A stretch of 64,000 nt of DNA from an uncultured Bacteroidales bacterium (GCA_900544535.1 UQVH01000014.1:1-64000), one strand, 5' to 3'. Shown: positions 8,822 through 18,522, counted from the stretch's first letter. Notes: generated by a model not told the origin, from the sequence alone. A program made the numbers and translations.

Positions 8822-8857
8822 AATTAGTCAAATTAGACTGATTAGTCCAATCAGACC
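8822..8857 (+). repeat. Four degenerate 9-bp tandem units
   Basis: Consecutive units AATTAGTCA, AATTAGACT, GATTAGTCC and AATCAGACC lie in the gap between the DUF4292 and EnvC-like genes. Consensus is about RATTAGTCC. I recall similar short repeats in Bacteroidales intergenic DNA, but no function is visible. Confidence 0.6.
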
Positions 8858-8905
8858 AAAGTCCCCCTAAACACCCCTCTCCCCAATCAAAAAACATTCA
8901 TCACG

Positions 8906-10348
8906 GTGCTTAAAACCTCTTTCAGATCCGAAATCCAGCTCAGATGGTGCCGCAGATTTGTGGCGCTGCTGCTTGCGTTTGTGCTTGCCGCGGGATCGGC
9001 CGACGCTGTCGCCCAGACACGCCGCAAGAGCAAGACTCCGGCGAAGCAGACCACAAGCCGGACATCGACTGCAAAACGCGGAGGCAAAGCCCGCACTCTC
9101 GAATCTGTCAAAAAAGACAAAAGCAGCACCGAAAAGAAAATTTCCGAAACCGCCACTCGCCTCAACACAAACACCAAAGAGCTAAACCGGCAACTTAACC
9201 GCCTCAACTCACTCAACGGTGACATCGAGGCCAACCGCAACAAGGTCGCGGCCCTGCGCACCCACATCGACTCTCTCGGCTCGGCAATCAGTGTCACCGC
9301 CGACTCCATCAAGATACTCGAAAACGACCTGGAGTCGATGCGTACGGCCTACGTCAAAGCCCTCAGGCAGATGCAGCCTCACTCAGCAAGCCTCAACGAG
9401 TTCAGCTTCATCTTCTCGGCCAAAAGTTTCTCCGAGGCTTACAGCCGTCTGCGCTACCTGCGCCAGTTTTCAGCGTGGCGCGAACGCAGAGCCGAAAACA
9501 TCCGCAAAAGCATTGACCGCATAGCCGAACGACGTGCTCATCTGACCAATCTGCGCCACTCACAGGACCGCGCCTACCGTCAGGCCGAGGAGACTCAGAC
9601 CACCCTCTCGCGCCAGCAGGCCGAGTCGGAAAAGATGGTAACCTCGCTGCGAAAGGAGGATTCGGCATTGCGCACGATGCTCAAAGAGCAGAAACGCCGG
9701 GCAGCGGCACTCGACCGAGAGCTTGACCGACTGATAGCCGCCGAACAGGTACGCATAGCCCGCGAAGAAGCCGAGAAGAGGCGCAAAGCGGAGGCCCGAC
9801 AGAGCAAAAGCGGAACGGCAGCCGACAATTCCGGCAAACACACCGCCGAAGATCCCGAACGCTCGGCAAAAGATGTGGCCTCGGCCAATGCCCGGACACA
9901 GACAGCCGCATCTACATCTGCTTCCGCCCTCTCCGGATCATTCGAAGCCAACAAAGGGCGCCTGCTTTTCCCGGTCAGCGGATCATATAAGATCGTGCGC
10001 CGTTTCGGACGACAGCCTCACCCAACCCTGCGACATGTCGAGACCGAAAATTCAGGCATCGACATAGAGACAACCCGCGGAGCCTCGGCCCGTTCGATCT
10101 TCGCCGGCAAAGTCTCGGCAATCTTTAGGCAGGACGGCTTCAACTCGATCGTCATGATCCGCCACGGACGCTACATCAGCATCTATGCCAATCTCTCCTC
10201 AGTGACAGTCAAGCAGGGCGACAGTGTCAAGGCCGGACAGACCATCGGCACCGTCTACTCCGACCCCGATGACTCGAACCGCACCATACTCCATTTTGAG
10301 ATCCGCAACGAGCGGCAGAAACTCAACCCCTCGCAGTGGGTCAGATGA
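8906..10348 (+). CDS. EnvC-like murein hydrolase activator with degenerate LytM domain
   Basis: A 480-aa exported protein with a GTG start. After an N-terminal hydrophobic segment (about residues 14-33) comes a long charged coiled coil (about 65-290), then a basic and acidic linker, then a LytM/M23 fold (about 350-480). The zinc ligands of active M23 peptidases are largely gone: the HxGxD His is N382 (D386 kept), the YxHL His is N429, and the HxH pair is I461-L-H463. That pattern fits EnvC/NlpD-type proteins, which activate N-acetylmuramoyl amidases at division sites and do not cut peptidoglycan themselves. The coiled coil is the EnvC feature that contacts FtsEX. It lies in the dut-TPR-DUF4292 group. 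Automatic annotation as a peptidase would be misleading. Confidence 0.85.
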   Translation: MLKTSFRSEIQLRWCRRFVALLLAFVLAAGSADAVAQTRRKSKTPAKQTTSRTSTAKRGGKARTLESVKKDKSSTEKKISETATRLNTNTKELNRQLNRLNSLNGDIEANRNKVAALRTHIDSLGSAISVTADSIKILENDLESMRTAYVKALRQMQPHSASLNEFSFIFSAKSFSEAYSRLRYLRQFSAWRERRAENIRKSIDRIAERRAHLTNLRHSQDRAYRQAEETQTTLSRQQAESEKMVTSLRKEDSALRTMLKEQKRRAAALDRELDRLIAAEQVRIAREEAEKRRKAEARQSKSGTAADNSGKHTAEDPERSAKDVASANARTQTAASTSASALSGSFEANKGRLLFPVSGSYKIVRRFGRQPHPTLRHVETENSGIDIETTRGASARSIFAGKVSAIFRQDGFNSIVMIRHGRYISIYANLSSVTVKQGDSVKAGQTIGTVYSDPDDSNRTILHFEIRNERQKLNPSQWVR

Positions 10349-10428
10349 AACAAAAATCAAGACCACAGGTTATATCTATATGAGTGTGTCTAAAGCCTCT
10401 CACAGATACAAACCAAAACAACATAAAT

Positions 10429-12144
10429 ATGACAACATTTGAAGAACTCGGCGTCAGCGGGCCGCTACGCAAAGCCATTGAAGATCTCGGCTTCGAAACC
10501 CCGATGCCGGTGCAGGAAAGAGTGATTCCGCGCCTGCTCGGCGACGCCAAAGACATTATAGCTCTCGCACAGACAGGAACCGGAAAGACAGCTGCTTTCG
10601 GACTGCCGCTGCTCCAGCGCATCGACCCGGCCAACACCACTCCGCAGGCCCTGATCCTCGCTCCCACCCGCGAACTCTGTCTCCAGATAGGCAGCGATTT
10701 AGCTGATTTCTCGAAATATATTCCCGATGTAAAAGTGCTCCCGGTCTATGGAGGATCAAGCATCGAAAGCCAGATCCGCGGCCTGAAAAAGGGAGTGCAG
10801 ATCATCGTCGCCACTCCGGGACGTCTGATCGACCTCATCAAACGGGGAGTGGTCAAACTCGACGGAGTCCATACCGTAGTGCTCGACGAAGCTGACGAAA
10901 TGCTCAACATGGGCTTCCTCGACAGCATCGAGGAGATCCTTTCCTACATCCCCGACGACCGCAAGATGCTGCTCTTCTCGGCCACAATGCCGCCTGACAT
11001 ACTCAAGATCGCCAAACGTTATATGAAGGACTACGAGGAGATCGTGGTGGGCACACGCAACGAAGGAGCTGAAAACGTGCGCCACATCTACTACATGGTC
11101 AACGCACGCGACAAATATCTGGCGCTCAAACGTGTGGTCGACAATTCGCCCAACATCTACGCCATCGTCTTCTGCCGCACCCGACGCGACACTCAGGAGA
11201 TAGCCGACAACCTCATCCGCGACGGTTATAACGCCGAAGCCCTCCACGGTGACCTGTCGCAGCAGCAGCGCGACATCGTGATGAAAAAATTCCGTGACCG
11301 CGTTGTCTCGATCCTCGTTGCCACCGACGTAGCCGCCCGCGGCCTCGACGTCGACAATCTGACCCACGTGATCAACTACGGTCTGCCCGACGATACTGCG
11401 GTCTACACCCACCGTTCCGGCCGAACCGGCCGCGCCGGTAAATCTGGCGTCTCGATCGCCATCATCCACTCCCGTGAAAAAGGGCGTCTGCGCGAAATCG
11501 AGCGCATCATAGGCAAGACTTTCGAGCACAAGGATGTGCCGACGCCTGAACACATCATCGAGAAGCAGCTCTACAATCTCGCCGACCGCATCGAGCGCGT
11601 CAAGGTCGATGAAGAGGAGATAGCACCCTATCTCTCCGGCATATCGCGCAAACTCGAATGGCTCTCGGAAGAAGATCTGCTAAAGCGCGTCATCTCACTG
11701 GAATTCAATCGTCTGCTTGACTATTACAAAGACGCTCCGAAGATCGACTTCATCGACGCCAAGCCCTCAAAGGCCGACCGCAAGGGCCGCAAAGGAGAGT
11801 CGGAGCACGAACGTCCGAAAAACGACCGGGAGAAAGACCGCCGTACAGCTGAACGCGGCTTCGAAAGGGTATATGTCAACGTAGGCAAACGCGACGGCTT
11901 CTTTGCCGGAAACCTCATCGACATGCTCAACAAACTCATAGCCGGCAAACGTGTCGACGTGGGCCGCATCGATCTTCTTCCGGGCTACACGCTCTTCGAT
12001 GTAAAGAAACCCGATGCCCGCAAGGTGGTCGGAGCACTGACCGGAGCAGAATTCTACGGCAAGCGTCTCCACAGCGAGATCGCCGATCCGGACCGCGATT
12101 ACTCCAAAATAGCCGAAAAGCGCAAGAACAGGCCGAAAAAATAA
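10429..12144 (+). CDS. DEAD-box RNA helicase with DbpA-type C-terminal domain
   Basis: A 571-aa protein starting at ATG 10429 (MTTFEELGVS). All core motifs are present: Q motif (TPMPVQE), motif I AQTGTGKT (47-54), motif II DEAD (153-156), SAT (about 184) and motif VI HRSGRTGRAG (328-337). The C-terminal segment (about 485-560), with YVNVGKRDGFFAGNLIDML, resembles the RNA-binding domain of DbpA/CsdA. A charged Lys/Arg/Glu linker (about 440-480) joins the two. Likely roles are ribosome assembly or cold-stage RNA unwinding. The 80-bp upstream gap shows no clear -7 box, so read-through from the EnvC-like gene is possible. Confidence 0.94.
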   Translation: MTTFEELGVSGPLRKAIEDLGFETPMPVQERVIPRLLGDAKDIIALAQTGTGKTAAFGLPLLQRIDPANTTPQALILAPTRELCLQIGSDLADFSKYIPDVKVLPVYGGSSIESQIRGLKKGVQIIVATPGRLIDLIKRGVVKLDGVHTVVLDEADEMLNMGFLDSIEEILSYIPDDRKMLLFSATMPPDILKIAKRYMKDYEEIVVGTRNEGAENVRHIYYMVNARDKYLALKRVVDNSPNIYAIVFCRTRRDTQEIADNLIRDGYNAEALHGDLSQQQRDIVMKKFRDRVVSILVATDVAARGLDVDNLTHVINYGLPDDTAVYTHRSGRTGRAGKSGVSIAIIHSREKGRLREIERIIGKTFEHKDVPTPEHIIEKQLYNLADRIERVKVDEEEIAPYLSGISRKLEWLSEEDLLKRVISLEFNRLLDYYKDAPKIDFIDAKPSKADRKGRKGESEHERPKNDREKDRRTAERGFERVYVNVGKRDGFFAGNLIDMLNKLIAGKRVDVGRIDLLPGYTLFDVKKPDARKVVGALTGAEFYGKRLHSEIADPDRDYSKIAEKRKNRPKK

Positions 12145-12183
12145 AAATTCAGTCAAAACCCAGACCCTCAACTACTATTTCCG

Positions 12184-12813
12184 ATGATAAAGAAACTCTT
12201 CCTGACAGCCGTCATGCTTGCAGGCGCGCTGACCTCAATGGCGGAACTCACTGCCGCCGATGCTTTCACCTCGGCTCCGCAGAACATTTTTCCTCTGCTT
12301 GACCGCAACACGCGCCTCGACATGGTCGATTACGTTAAAAGCGGTCTGAGCACACCCTCGCAAAACAGTCTTCAGGGTCGTTCGGCAATCACCGAGCTGA
12401 CACCCCAAGCACTGACCGTCAAGATGTCCGATTCGTCTGCCGCCCAGATCGCGGTGCTTCAGGGAGCCAAAGGTGAAGTGATCGCGCTGATCAGCACCGT
12501 GGCCACACCGGGACTCGACTCTACCATCCGCTTCTACGACTCTTCATGGAAGCCTCTTGACGGGTCTTCGTTCTTCAGCAAACCCGGATGGAACGAATGG
12601 CTCACCGCCGACGGACGCGAAAACAAGGATGAAGTCACCATGCAGGTACCCTTCATGTTAGCATCCTACCGGATCGACCCCGCCTCCTCACAATTAGTTC
12701 TGACCAACAACCTCTCGCGCTTCCTCGACAAGGATATCTACTCCATGATCGAAAGCTATCTGCGTCCCTCGCTGACTTACAGCTGGAACGGCAAGAAATT
12801 CGTCGGCCGATAA
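12184..12813 (+). CDS. DUF3256 family exported protein
   Basis: A 209-aa protein with a Sec signal peptide (MIKKLFLTAVMLAGALTSMA). The mature part starts ELTAADAFTSAPQNIFPLLD and continues with TRLDMVDYV, the hallmark of DUF3256, a family restricted to Bacteroidetes with unknown function. A periplasmic location is likely. It lies 39 bp after the helicase gene and ends at a terminator, so it is probably the last gene of that run. The length is normal for the family. Confidence 0.85.
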   Translation: MIKKLFLTAVMLAGALTSMAELTAADAFTSAPQNIFPLLDRNTRLDMVDYVKSGLSTPSQNSLQGRSAITELTPQALTVKMSDSSAAQIAVLQGAKGEVIALISTVATPGLDSTIRFYDSSWKPLDGSSFFSKPGWNEWLTADGRENKDEVTMQVPFMLASYRIDPASSQLVLTNNLSRFLDKDIYSMIESYLRPSLTYSWNGKKFVGR

Positions 12814-12848
12814 ACCGCCGCACAATACGTTTTACGATCCCGTCATAG

Positions 12849-12886
12849 AGCCGCGCAGACCCCGGTCCGTGCGGCTTTTCTTTTCT
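12849..12886 (+). terminator. Rho-independent terminator after the DUF3256 gene
   Basis: AGCCGC (12849-12854) pairs with GCGGCT (12871-12876); inside, GACC pairs with GGTC. TTTTCTTTT follows. Confidence 0.75.
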
Positions 12887-13145
12887 CCGCGCACGAAGGA
12901 GAGTCAGGATGTTTTTTACAGAGGAACAGGTTGTAAATGCAGTATCCATAGTGTTTTAAGATATTTTCAGGTTAATAATTTCAAGTTAATGCTTTCTGCG
13001 GGAGAATCTCACGCCACAAAAGAAATCCCGATGCAAATATACAACCGCCACCCCCACGATTTAGTGCGATAATGCGGAGAGGGAGTGTGAAATTTGCTTA
13101 AAGGCGGGGATTTTGAGCGGGAGCGTTGTTTAAATCGCGGTATGT
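12887..13145. other. Intergenic stretch without recognised feature
   Basis: About 260 bp, AT-rich. I see no convincing gene, RNA fold or repeat here; short open frames have no signal peptide, RBS or family signature. Confidence 0.6.
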
Positions 13146-13179
13146 TTTGACTTTGTTAGCGATATTTTTTGTAATTTTG
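13146..13179 (+). promoter_or_regulatory. Promoter of the PPIase-OstA-mutL operon
   Basis: -33 TTTG at 13146-13149 and -7 TAATTTTG at 13172-13179, 22 bp apart. The predicted start codon is GTG at 13223. Confidence 0.65.
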
Positions 13180-13222
13180 GGGCTGATATTCACTATTGTT
13201 ACATCTATCAACCCCAAATCGC

Positions 13223-14581
13223 GTGAAAACCAAATCAATCATATTGCTTGCAGTCCTTCTGCTCACAGGCGCGGCCTATGTCTCAGCCGGTACTGACAAC
13301 GTGGCCGAAGAGGTGGCTTGGGTCGTCGGCGACCAGCCGATCTGGAAATCCGAGATCGAAGAGGCCTACCAAACCATGCTCTACGAGAAAATGCCGATTG
13401 CAGGCGACCCCTATTGCGTTATTCCCGAACAGCTTGCCATAGAAAAGCTTTATCTCCACCAGGCCGAACTCGACACCGTCACGGCTCCGGACAGCTGGGT
13501 GATGAATCAGGTCGAGGCCTATCTCAACAACTACATCACCAACTTCGGATCGAAAGAAAAGGTGGAGCAGTATTTCCACAAATCAATCCCCGCCATGCGC
13601 GAATCGCTGCGCGAGATGATCAGCAACCGTTCGCGGGTGCAGCAGGTGCAGCAGAACCTGACGTCAAAGATCAAGGCCACTCCGGCCGACGTGCGCCGCT
13701 ATTTCGAAAAACTTCCGGAAGACAGTGTGCCTTGGGTGCCTTTGCAGGTCGAGGTTCAGATTTTCTCAGTGGCTCCCGCCGTATCGCGCGAAGCAGTCGA
13801 GGATGTCAAGGCCCGTCTACGCTCGTTCAGCGATCAGGTAAACAAGGGTGAGAGCCAGTTCTCGACCCTTGCCATCCTCTACTCCGAAGACGGCAGCGCC
13901 GGACGCGGCGGAGAACTCGGCTTCATGGGCCGCGGCGAATTGGTACCGGAATTCGCAGCCGTAGCCTTCAACCTCAACGACCCCAAGAAGGTGTCGAAAG
14001 TAGTCGAGACTCAGTTCGGCTACCACATCATGCAGCTCATCGAAAAGCGCGGCGACCGCGTCAACGTGCGCCACATCCTCCTCAAGCCGAAAGTCGACGA
14101 GAAGGACCTCACTGAAGCCGTCAACCGTCTCGACTCACTGCGCGCCGACATCAAGGACGGCAAATTCACTTTCGAGGAGGCCGTCAGCGTGCTCTCGCAG
14201 GACAAGGATACCAAAAACAACCGCGGCAGCATGATCAACGCCAAAACCGGATCGACCCGTTTTGAAATGGCCGATCTGCCTCAGGAAATATCCAGACTGG
14301 TCGACGGCATGGAACCAGGCGATCTGTCTGCGCCATTCATCATGACCGATCCGAAGACCAACCGCGAGATAGTGGCATTCGTAAAACTCACCTCACGCAT
14401 TCCAGGCCACAGGGCCAACATCAGCGACGACTATCAGCTAGTCAAGGACATGTATGAGAACGCCCGCCGAGAGGAAGTGCTCAACGAATGGCTCGCCAAC
14501 AAGATAAAGAACACATATATCCGTATCGAAGACGGCTGGAAGAACTGCGAGTTCAAACACAAAGGCTGGAACAAACAGTAA
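13223..14581 (+). CDS. Periplasmic parvulin-type peptidylprolyl isomerase, SurA-like
   Basis: A 452-aa protein. I take GTG 13223 as the start because it gives a clean signal peptide (KTKSIILLAVLLLTGAAYVSA); a TTG nine codons upstream is the alternative. An N-terminal SurA-like chaperone region (about 25-160) precedes a first rotamase domain (about 170-280; LAILYSEDGSAGRGGELGFM and FGYHIMQLIEKRGD). A second, weaker domain follows (about 280-400; VRHILLKPK). The role is folding of outer-membrane proteins in the periplasm. The next gene, OstA-like, begins 14 bp on, and mutL follows it, an arrangement I recall from other Bacteroidales. Confidence 0.9.
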   Translation: MKTKSIILLAVLLLTGAAYVSAGTDNVAEEVAWVVGDQPIWKSEIEEAYQTMLYEKMPIAGDPYCVIPEQLAIEKLYLHQAELDTVTAPDSWVMNQVEAYLNNYITNFGSKEKVEQYFHKSIPAMRESLREMISNRSRVQQVQQNLTSKIKATPADVRRYFEKLPEDSVPWVPLQVEVQIFSVAPAVSREAVEDVKARLRSFSDQVNKGESQFSTLAILYSEDGSAGRGGELGFMGRGELVPEFAAVAFNLNDPKKVSKVVETQFGYHIMQLIEKRGDRVNVRHILLKPKVDEKDLTEAVNRLDSLRADIKDGKFTFEEAVSVLSQDKDTKNNRGSMINAKTGSTRFEMADLPQEISRLVDGMEPGDLSAPFIMTDPKTNREIVAFVKLTSRIPGHRANISDDYQLVKDMYENARREEVLNEWLANKIKNTYIRIEDGWKNCEFKHKGWNKQ

Positions 14582-14595
14582 AAACAGACACCGCA

Positions 14596-16596
14596 TTGAA
14601 ACTTTCACCCATACCGGCACTCATCGCGTTAGGCATCATCAGCCTCCCCGCCATGCTTGCGCAGGCACCGAAAGACGGACCGTCGGGCAAATCGCCAGCA
14701 CCCAAATCGGCACCGGCGGCGCGCAAAAGCATCGTCCGACCTGTCATACCCACGGCTGACCGCCACGATCCCGGAAAAGTATTTCTCGAAAAGGCTGACC
14801 GCCTGATATTTGACCAGGCGCGCGACTCCGACGTACAGATACTCGTCGGCAACGTGCTTTTCCGCAAGGGCGACATGTTCATGTATTGCGACAGCGCCCG
14901 GTTCAACGAAAAGACATCGTCGCTCGACGCCTTCAACAACGTCCACATGGAACAGGGCGACACCCTCTTCGTCTATGGTGACGAGCTGTATTACAACGGT
15001 CTGGAAGAACTGGCCGAACTCCGCGCCTATCCCGGCAAAAAGGTGAGACTGATCAACCGCGATGTATCGCTGACGACCGATGTGTTCTTCTACGACTTAG
15101 GAGCATCGGTGGGATATTACGAGACCGGAGGCACTCTGACCGACAAGCAGAACATACTGAAATCGCTCCAGGGCTACTACTATCCCGACTCCAAAGACGC
15201 TTTTTTCTATCTGAACGTCGACCTGACCGGCCCGCGTCCCAACGACACGCTGCGGATGTACACCGACTCGCTCACCTATAACACCGCCACCAACATGGCC
15301 CAGTTGATGTGCGAGACGCTGATTGTCAGCAAAGACGGCGAAATAACTTCGACATCAGGTTTTTATGATACGAAGCAGGGACTGGCCGACCTCTACGACC
15401 GTTCGACCGTCCACACCCGCCGCGGCAACTATCTGACCGGCGACACACTGTTCTATGACCGAAACAAGGGCTACGGCGAGGCTTTCGGCAACATGATCCT
15501 GACTGACTCCGTGCGCAAATCGGAGCTGCGCGGCGAATACGGCTTCTACGACGAACTGCGCGACTCGGCTTTCGTCACCGGCAATGCTCTGGCGCTTGAA
15601 TATTCCAAGTCGGACACACTCTATCTCCACGGCGACACAATCTGCGCCTACATGCTGCCTGACTCCACGAAAGTCACGGATATATTCCATCGCGTCCGCT
15701 TCTTCCGCACCGACGTGCAGGGACTGTGCGACTCCATGAGCGTAGTCGAACGCGACTCTATATTATATATGTATTATAACCCGATTCTCTGGAACGGCGA
15801 CAAACAGATCGTGGGCAACATCATCTATGCCCACTTCAATGATTCGACCGTCGACTGGGCGCGTCTGCCCGAATCGGGAGTCGTAGGCCAGCACATCGGC
15901 GAGGACTGCTACGACCAGCTTGCCGGATCCGACATGACAGCCTGGTTCAACGACTCGACAATCAGCCGTCTCTATGTCGAAGGCAACGTTCAGGTGATCA
16001 TGTTCCCGATGGAAAATGATTCGACCTACAACAAATTTGTCTTCTCGGAAAGCAGCTACATGGATGCGTATTTCGACGGCAAGGATATAAAGAAGATCAA
16101 CATGTGGCCCGAAACCACCGGAAAGGCCACTCCGCTGTATCTGGCCAAGCGGTCGGCCTACTACCTGCCGATGTTCCGCTGGTATGAGCCTCTGCGGCCG
16201 ATGGCTCCGGCCGAAGTCTTCGACTATCCTGCCGAGATGGCCGATCTGAAAGCCCAGCAACTCATGGGACGCATCAGACCCGACGCCTATAAGATACGCG
16301 GTACTGCGACGGGCCGTCCGAAGCCATTAGAGCCGGATCTGCCCGAACCGCCCGCCCCTGTCCATCCCGCCGACTCGCTTTCAACCGACTCCATAGCCCT
16401 GCCGGATTCACTCGCATTGCCTGACTCGATCAAGATCCCGGCGCCGGTCGAACTGCCTGATTCGCTTGCAGTTCCGCAGCCTGAATCCGTTCCCGCAGCG
16501 GCCGAAGAACCGGAAACGCCCGATACTCCCGACAATCCCGATCTACCCAATACACCCAAAGAAACTCTCCTGCCAAGAAAGGAGGCTGCATTATGA
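14596..16596 (+). CDS. OstA/LptA-like exported protein
   Basis: A 666-aa protein if started at TTG 14596, which lies 14 bp after the previous stop and opens a signal peptide (KLSPIPALIALGIISLPAMLAQ). The frame is open further upstream inside the preceding gene. The body shows repeated beta-jellyroll units of the OstA type (LVGNVLFRKGDMFMYCDSARF, VTGNALALEYSKSDTLYLHGD, LYVEGNVQVIMFP), as in LptA and the LptD N-domain that carry lipopolysaccharide across the periplasm. The C-terminal 100 residues are low complexity, rich in Pro, Asp and Ser (PDSLALPDSIK, PDTPDNPDLPN). The stop overlaps mutL by 4 bp. I do not see an LptD-type barrel, so this is a soluble or bridge component. Confidence 0.8.
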   Translation: MKLSPIPALIALGIISLPAMLAQAPKDGPSGKSPAPKSAPAARKSIVRPVIPTADRHDPGKVFLEKADRLIFDQARDSDVQILVGNVLFRKGDMFMYCDSARFNEKTSSLDAFNNVHMEQGDTLFVYGDELYYNGLEELAELRAYPGKKVRLINRDVSLTTDVFFYDLGASVGYYETGGTLTDKQNILKSLQGYYYPDSKDAFFYLNVDLTGPRPNDTLRMYTDSLTYNTATNMAQLMCETLIVSKDGEITSTSGFYDTKQGLADLYDRSTVHTRRGNYLTGDTLFYDRNKGYGEAFGNMILTDSVRKSELRGEYGFYDELRDSAFVTGNALALEYSKSDTLYLHGDTICAYMLPDSTKVTDIFHRVRFFRTDVQGLCDSMSVVERDSILYMYYNPILWNGDKQIVGNIIYAHFNDSTVDWARLPESGVVGQHIGEDCYDQLAGSDMTAWFNDSTISRLYVEGNVQVIMFPMENDSTYNKFVFSESSYMDAYFDGKDIKKINMWPETTGKATPLYLAKRSAYYLPMFRWYEPLRPMAPAEVFDYPAEMADLKAQQLMGRIRPDAYKIRGTATGRPKPLEPDLPEPPAPVHPADSLSTDSIALPDSLALPDSIKIPAPVELPDSLAVPQPESVPAAAEEPETPDTPDNPDLPNTPKETLLPRKEAAL

Positions 16597-18515
16597 GCGA
16601 CATTATCCGTCTGCTCCCTGACTCCGTGGCCAATCAGATAGCCGCGGGAGAGGTGATCCAGCGTCCTGCATCGGTCATCAAGGAACTTGTCGAGAACTCG
16701 ATCGACGCCGGTGCAACCTCTGTGACCATTGTCATAAAAGATGCAGGCCGCACTCTGATCCAGGTGATCGACGACGGCTGCGGCATGAGCGACACTGACG
16801 CGCGTCTCGCCTTCGAGCGCCATGCGACTTCCAAAATCAGCCGTGCCGCCGACCTTTTCAGTCTTTCGACAATGGGGTTTCGCGGTGAGGCCCTCGCCTC
16901 GATCGCGGCCATCGCCCAGGTAGACCTGCGCACCATGCAGAAAGACGCCTCAATAGGCACACGCCTGCTGATCAGTGGCTCCAAAGTCGAGAGCCAGCAA
17001 CCGGAAGCCTGTGCGCCGGGCAGCAATCTGATGGTGAAGAATCTCTTCTACAACGTGCCGGCGCGGCGAAAATTCCTCAAGAAAGACGCCGTTGAGCTGA
17101 GCAACATCATGCGCGAGTTCGAACGCCTCGCACTGGTCAACATCGGAGTAGACTTCACCCTCATCAGCAACGACACCACACTCCACGCGCTGCGTCGCGC
17201 GTCGCTCAAACAGCGCATCGCCGATCTTTTTGGCAAATCGCTTGGCCGGCAGATAATCCCCGTGGAAACCGATACCTCGATCGTGAGGATCAACGGCTTC
17301 ATCGGTCTGCCCGAAAACGCCCGCAAACGCAATCCGCTGCAATATTTCATGGTCAACGGCCGCAACATGCGCCATCCCTACTTCCACAAGGCCATAATGC
17401 AGTGCTATGAGCGACTGATCCCCGCCGAGGAGCAGCCCAACTACTTCATAAATCTCACGGTCGATCCGGATACGATCGACGTCAACATCCACCCGACTAA
17501 AAACGAGATCAAGTTCGAGAACGAGCAGCCTATATGGCAGATACTCAGTGCCGCGGTGCGCGAATCGCTCGGACGTTTCAACGCCGCTCCGGCAATTGAC
17601 TTCGACGTGGAGGATGCCCCGGAGATCCCCGCCTTCACGCCCGACATCAGCGCCACACATGAGGTAGAACTCGACGACAGCTACAATCCCTTTGCGCGTC
17701 CGACCGGCGATGCGCGCCGTGCGTCGAAACTCGCCTCTCTCCCGGATGATGATGACGATAACATTTTCTACCCCACTCCGACTGCTACATCCGGCAGAAG
17801 TGCCGGAGGACATAAAAGCGCCAATTTTCAGGACTGGGAGAAACTCTACGACGATTTTGTCAGAAAACGCGATGACGGCTATGCCTCGATTGTCGAAAGC
17901 AAGGTCAACACGCCGGATGCACAGGAAGAGCTTGAGATGGAGACCGATTCCATAGCTCCAGCCACGATCCAGCTTAAGAATTCCTACATACTCAGCCCCT
18001 CGCGCGAGGGTCTGATGATCATTGACCAGCACCGCGCCCACAAGCGCATACTCTACGAAAGCTATCTGAGCAAGGCCCGCGAACACACGTTCGTGTGCCA
18101 AAGCACTATGTTCCCTGAGGCCGTCGAACTCTCAGGGGCGCAGGACGCCGTCCTGTGCGACATCGCGCCTGAACTGGAAAATCTCGGTTTCAACATAGCT
18201 CCCCTCGGCGACAATACCTGGAGCATCATGGGAGTGCCTTCGATACTGAAAGACGCCAATCCGCGTGACACTCTGCTCGGCATGATCGAAAACATCACCG
18301 AGAGCGGCGAGGATCTGGCCACCGGACTTCACGAACGCCTCGCGCTGTCAATGGCGCGCAGCAGTGCAATCAAACGCGGACAGTCGCTGACAGCCGCCGA
18401 AATGGACAAGCTGATCAGCGATCTCTTCCGCCTCCCCTCGCCCGGACTGACTCCCGAAGGCAACACAGTGTTCACAATCATCAATATAGATGACATCTCG
18501 AAACTCTTTGGCTGA
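16593..18515 (+). CDS. mutL: DNA mismatch repair protein MutL
   Basis: A 640-aa GHKL ATPase that links MutS mismatch recognition to strand processing. The ATPase motifs are intact: ELVENSIDAGA (31-41), IDDGCGM (59-65) and GFRGEAL (95-101). A variable linker (about 340-450) and a C-terminal dimerisation domain follow. The endonuclease motif DQHAxxExxxxE reads DQHR-AH-K-RILY-E at 478-489, with A to R (481) and E to K (484) changes. This MutL may lack the metal-dependent nicking activity or use a variant site; from memory the DQHRAH form is common in Bacteroidales. It is coupled to the OstA-like gene by a 4-bp overlap. Confidence 0.97.
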   Translation: MSDIIRLLPDSVANQIAAGEVIQRPASVIKELVENSIDAGATSVTIVIKDAGRTLIQVIDDGCGMSDTDARLAFERHATSKISRAADLFSLSTMGFRGEALASIAAIAQVDLRTMQKDASIGTRLLISGSKVESQQPEACAPGSNLMVKNLFYNVPARRKFLKKDAVELSNIMREFERLALVNIGVDFTLISNDTTLHALRRASLKQRIADLFGKSLGRQIIPVETDTSIVRINGFIGLPENARKRNPLQYFMVNGRNMRHPYFHKAIMQCYERLIPAEEQPNYFINLTVDPDTIDVNIHPTKNEIKFENEQPIWQILSAAVRESLGRFNAAPAIDFDVEDAPEIPAFTPDISATHEVELDDSYNPFARPTGDARRASKLASLPDDDDDNIFYPTPTATSGRSAGGHKSANFQDWEKLYDDFVRKRDDGYASIVESKVNTPDAQEELEMETDSIAPATIQLKNSYILSPSREGLMIIDQHRAHKRILYESYLSKAREHTFVCQSTMFPEAVELSGAQDAVLCDIAPELENLGFNIAPLGDNTWSIMGVPSILKDANPRDTLLGMIENITESGEDLATGLHERLALSMARSSAIKRGQSLTAAEMDKLISDLFRLPSPGLTPEGNTVFTIINIDDISKLFG

Positions 18516-18522
18516 CAACGCA

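Noticed and set aside
12869..13072. 67-codon plus-strand frame downstream of the DUF3256 gene
   Set aside because: Begins inside the terminator region, no RBS, mixed composition; more likely non-coding.
16950..18101. 383-codon open frame antisense to mutL
   Set aside because: Lies wholly inside a clear mutL gene with intact motifs; no family pattern on the minus strand.
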